Assembly: GCA_903886985.1 (NCBI GenBank)
Contig: CAISOI010000098.1
Coordinates: 1 to 7,532, forward strand
DNA from: an uncultured Chthonomonas sp.
GTDB lineage: Bacteria; Armatimonadota; Chthonomonadetes; Chthonomonadales; CAJBBX01
Length of the DNA: 7,532 nt
Direction: 5' to 3'
Part shown: piece by piece, positions 6,255-7,532 of the stretch
How positions within the stretch are numbered: the stretch's first letter is position 1
Layout of the letters: every line of letters begins with the position of its first letter
Made by a program: the position numbers and the translations under genes
Notes under the pieces: model-generated
Seen by the model: the letters and a program-made list of their open reading frames with translations, nothing else
What the model was told of the DNA's origin: nothing
Database searches by the model: none

Positions 6255-7532
6255 ATGCCTGAGTTTTCGCGACGTCAATTTCTGAAATTAATGGGGATTA
6301 TCGGTCCTGCCATTAACTTTGGAATTGCGGGATGTGGCAAGTCGAAAGACGCTGATCCTGCTGGAAAACCAGTCGGCACTGCCACACAAGGACCTGCGGG
6401 ACCGCCCGCAACAAGCGGTTTTCATTTTGAAGATGTTCAGGATTCCGCCAATGTCCATTTTCTGCATAGTGATGGCAGCAGTGGAAGACACTTTTTTGTA
6501 GAGCAATTCTGCTCTGGTTGTGGGTTTGTCGATTTTGACAATGATGGTTGGCTGGATATTTATGCGGTGAATGGTGCACCGCTTCCGGGACTTCATCCGA
6601 AGGAGCCACTCAAGCACCGGTTTTACAAGAACAAAAGGGACGGTACCTTCGAAGATATTACCGAGAAAGCGGGTCTCGGTTCGACACGCTTTGGCGGCGG
6701 TGTGATCGCAGGTGATTACAACAACGACGGTCACGTCGATATGTTCGTCACTTGTTTCGGTAAGAATCACCTCTATCGCAACATGGGTGATGGAACGTTT
6801 AAAGACGTCGCGGTGGAAGCGGGGGTTGCGGACGACGAGGGAATTCATACTAGTGCCTGCTTTATTGATTACGACAATGACGGTTGGCTGGATCTGTACG
6901 TTTGCCGCTATGTTCAATACAGCATAAAGGATGATCGCTTCTGTCAGAAAAACAGCCACGACAAGAGCTATTGTGGACCCGAGGTCTATCCGAGCCGGCA
7001 CGATATTCTTTATCACAATAATCGGGACGGGACATTTACGGATGTTTCGAAGAAGGCGGGGATAATTCAGCCGCGATCGAAATCCCTGGGAGTAGTTGCG
7101 GTAGATGTTGATAACGATGGTTGGATGGATCTCTATGTGACCTGTGATCTGGAGCCGAACCTGCTCCTGATGAATAATCACGATGGCACGTTCCGCGAAA
7201 TAGCGGTTGACAGTGGAGTTGCTTATAATGTGGACGGCGCGGCACAGGCTGGAATGGGGGTTGCTGCCGGGGATTACGACAACGATGGAAAAATGGATTT
7301 ATTTGTCACGAATTACTCGTTCGAAATGAATTCGCTCTACCGCAATTTGGGAAAAGGCTCGTTTACTTATGAGTCCATTCGAACAGGGATCGGTCCGCCC
7401 AGTCTAGTTCCTTTGGGATTTGGTGCTCAGTTCGCAGATTTTGATAATGATGGGTGGTTAGATGTTGTGGTAGCGAATGGGCATGTGTTGGACAATTGCC
7501 ACGACGGAAATCAGGCTCTGGAATATGCGCAG
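6255..7532 (+). CDS. CRTAC1-type FG-GAP/VCBS repeat protein, Tat-exported lipoprotein (3' end outside window)
   Basis: Open to the last base, giving 426 residues; the C-terminus is missing. The N-terminus has a twin-arginine signal, SRRQFLK (residues 5-11), then a hydrophobic stretch and the lipobox IAGC with Cys27, so Tat export followed by lipidation is predicted. A low-complexity Gly/Pro/Ala linker runs to about residue 54. Six calcium-binding-type loops D-x-D/N-N-D-G-x-x-D follow, at 93-101, 154-162, 205-213, 284-292, 340-348 and 395-403, each in an FG-GAP/VCBS propeller blade. Blade motifs of the DGTF(T/K/R/E) type occur at 129-132, 179-182, 258-261 and 310-313. The Cys230 to Cys240-Gly-Pro segment is typical of the CRTAC1 group. 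Such proteins often end in an ASPIC/UnbV domain, which would lie beyond the window. The ATG at 6255 follows the TPR gene by 15 bases and has only a weak ribosome site, suggesting translational coupling. Function is unknown; surface adhesion or scaffolding is a guess. Confidence 0.9.
   Translation, partial: MPEFSRRQFLKLMGIIGPAINFGIAGCGKSKDADPAGKPVGTATQGPAGPPATSGFHFEDVQDSANVHFLHSDGSSGRHFFVEQFCSGCGFVDFDNDGWLDIYAVNGAPLPGLHPKEPLKHRFYKNKRDGTFEDITEKAGLGSTRFGGGVIAGDYNNDGHVDMFVTCFGKNHLYRNMGDGTFKDVAVEAGVADDEGIHTSACFIDYDNDGWLDLYVCRYVQYSIKDDRFCQKNSHDKSYCGPEVYPSRHDILYHNNRDGTFTDVSKKAGIIQPRSKSLGVVAVDVDNDGWMDLYVTCDLEPNLLLMNNHDGTFREIAVDSGVAYNVDGAAQAGMGVAAGDYDNDGKMDLFVTNYSFEMNSLYRNLGKGSFTYESIRTGIGPPSLVPLGFGAQFADFDNDGWLDVVVANGHVLDNCHDGNQALEYAQ

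Noticed and set aside
6288..7181. 297-codon open frame on the minus strand
   Set aside because: It lies opposite the CRTAC1-like gene. Its translation, rich in Ile/Val with no recognisable domain, is what the reverse of repeated DNDG codons produces.
1..7532. CRISPR array, transposase, tRNA, rRNA or defence genes
   Set aside because: No spaced direct repeats, transposase motifs, terminal inverted repeats or RNA gene signatures were seen on either strand.

Overview
The window looks like part of a bacterial chromosome with several exported or surface proteins, most likely from the phylum Armatimonadota. The main clue is the prepilin-like protein at 4003-4815: its N-terminus, FTLIELLVVIAIIAILAAIL followed by FPVFARARE, and its DGH motif are of the DUF1559 type that is greatly expanded in that phylum and in Planctomycetes. 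From memory, the FPVFARARE form is the armatimonad one. This placement is inference; there is no rRNA or other phylogenetic marker here. All supported genes are on the + strand.

Layout. Positions 1-246 are non-coding and carry several inverted repeats, including a good stem-loop at 135-166. Two tandem paralogous lipoprotein genes follow (247-1935 and 2057-3760). Each encodes a lipoprotein signal peptide, a strongly conserved N-terminal beta module, an Ig-like (BIG2-type) domain and a PQQ/BamB-like beta-propeller. An intrinsic terminator-like hairpin with a U-rich tail lies between them, just ahead of the second gene's Shine-Dalgarno. A perfect 12-bp hairpin follows the pair. Next come a sigma70-like promoter (TTGACA / TAAACT), a strong Shine-Dalgarno and the prepilin-like gene (4003-4815), which ends in a perfect 14-bp hairpin, so it looks like a one-gene unit.

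The last part is a two-gene operon. A membrane-anchored TPR protein (4917-6239) is followed 15 bases later by a CRTAC1-type FG-GAP/VCBS calcium-loop beta-propeller protein (6255 to beyond the window end at 7532). The second protein carries both a twin-arginine motif and a lipobox, so it should be a Tat-exported lipoprotein. The CRTAC1-like gene runs off the window and its C-terminus is not seen.

Taken together, every protein here appears to act in or outside the cell envelope: two lipoproteins with propellers, one pseudopilin-like protein, one TPR scaffold and one calcium-loop propeller lipoprotein. I see no defence system, CRISPR array, mobile element, tRNA or rRNA. The points most worth a second look are the N-terminal module of the twin lipoproteins, whose protein sequence is preserved while most codons have changed, the TPR plus Tat-lipoprotein CRTAC1 pair with an odd CxxC, and the recurring stem-loops that lack a U-tract.
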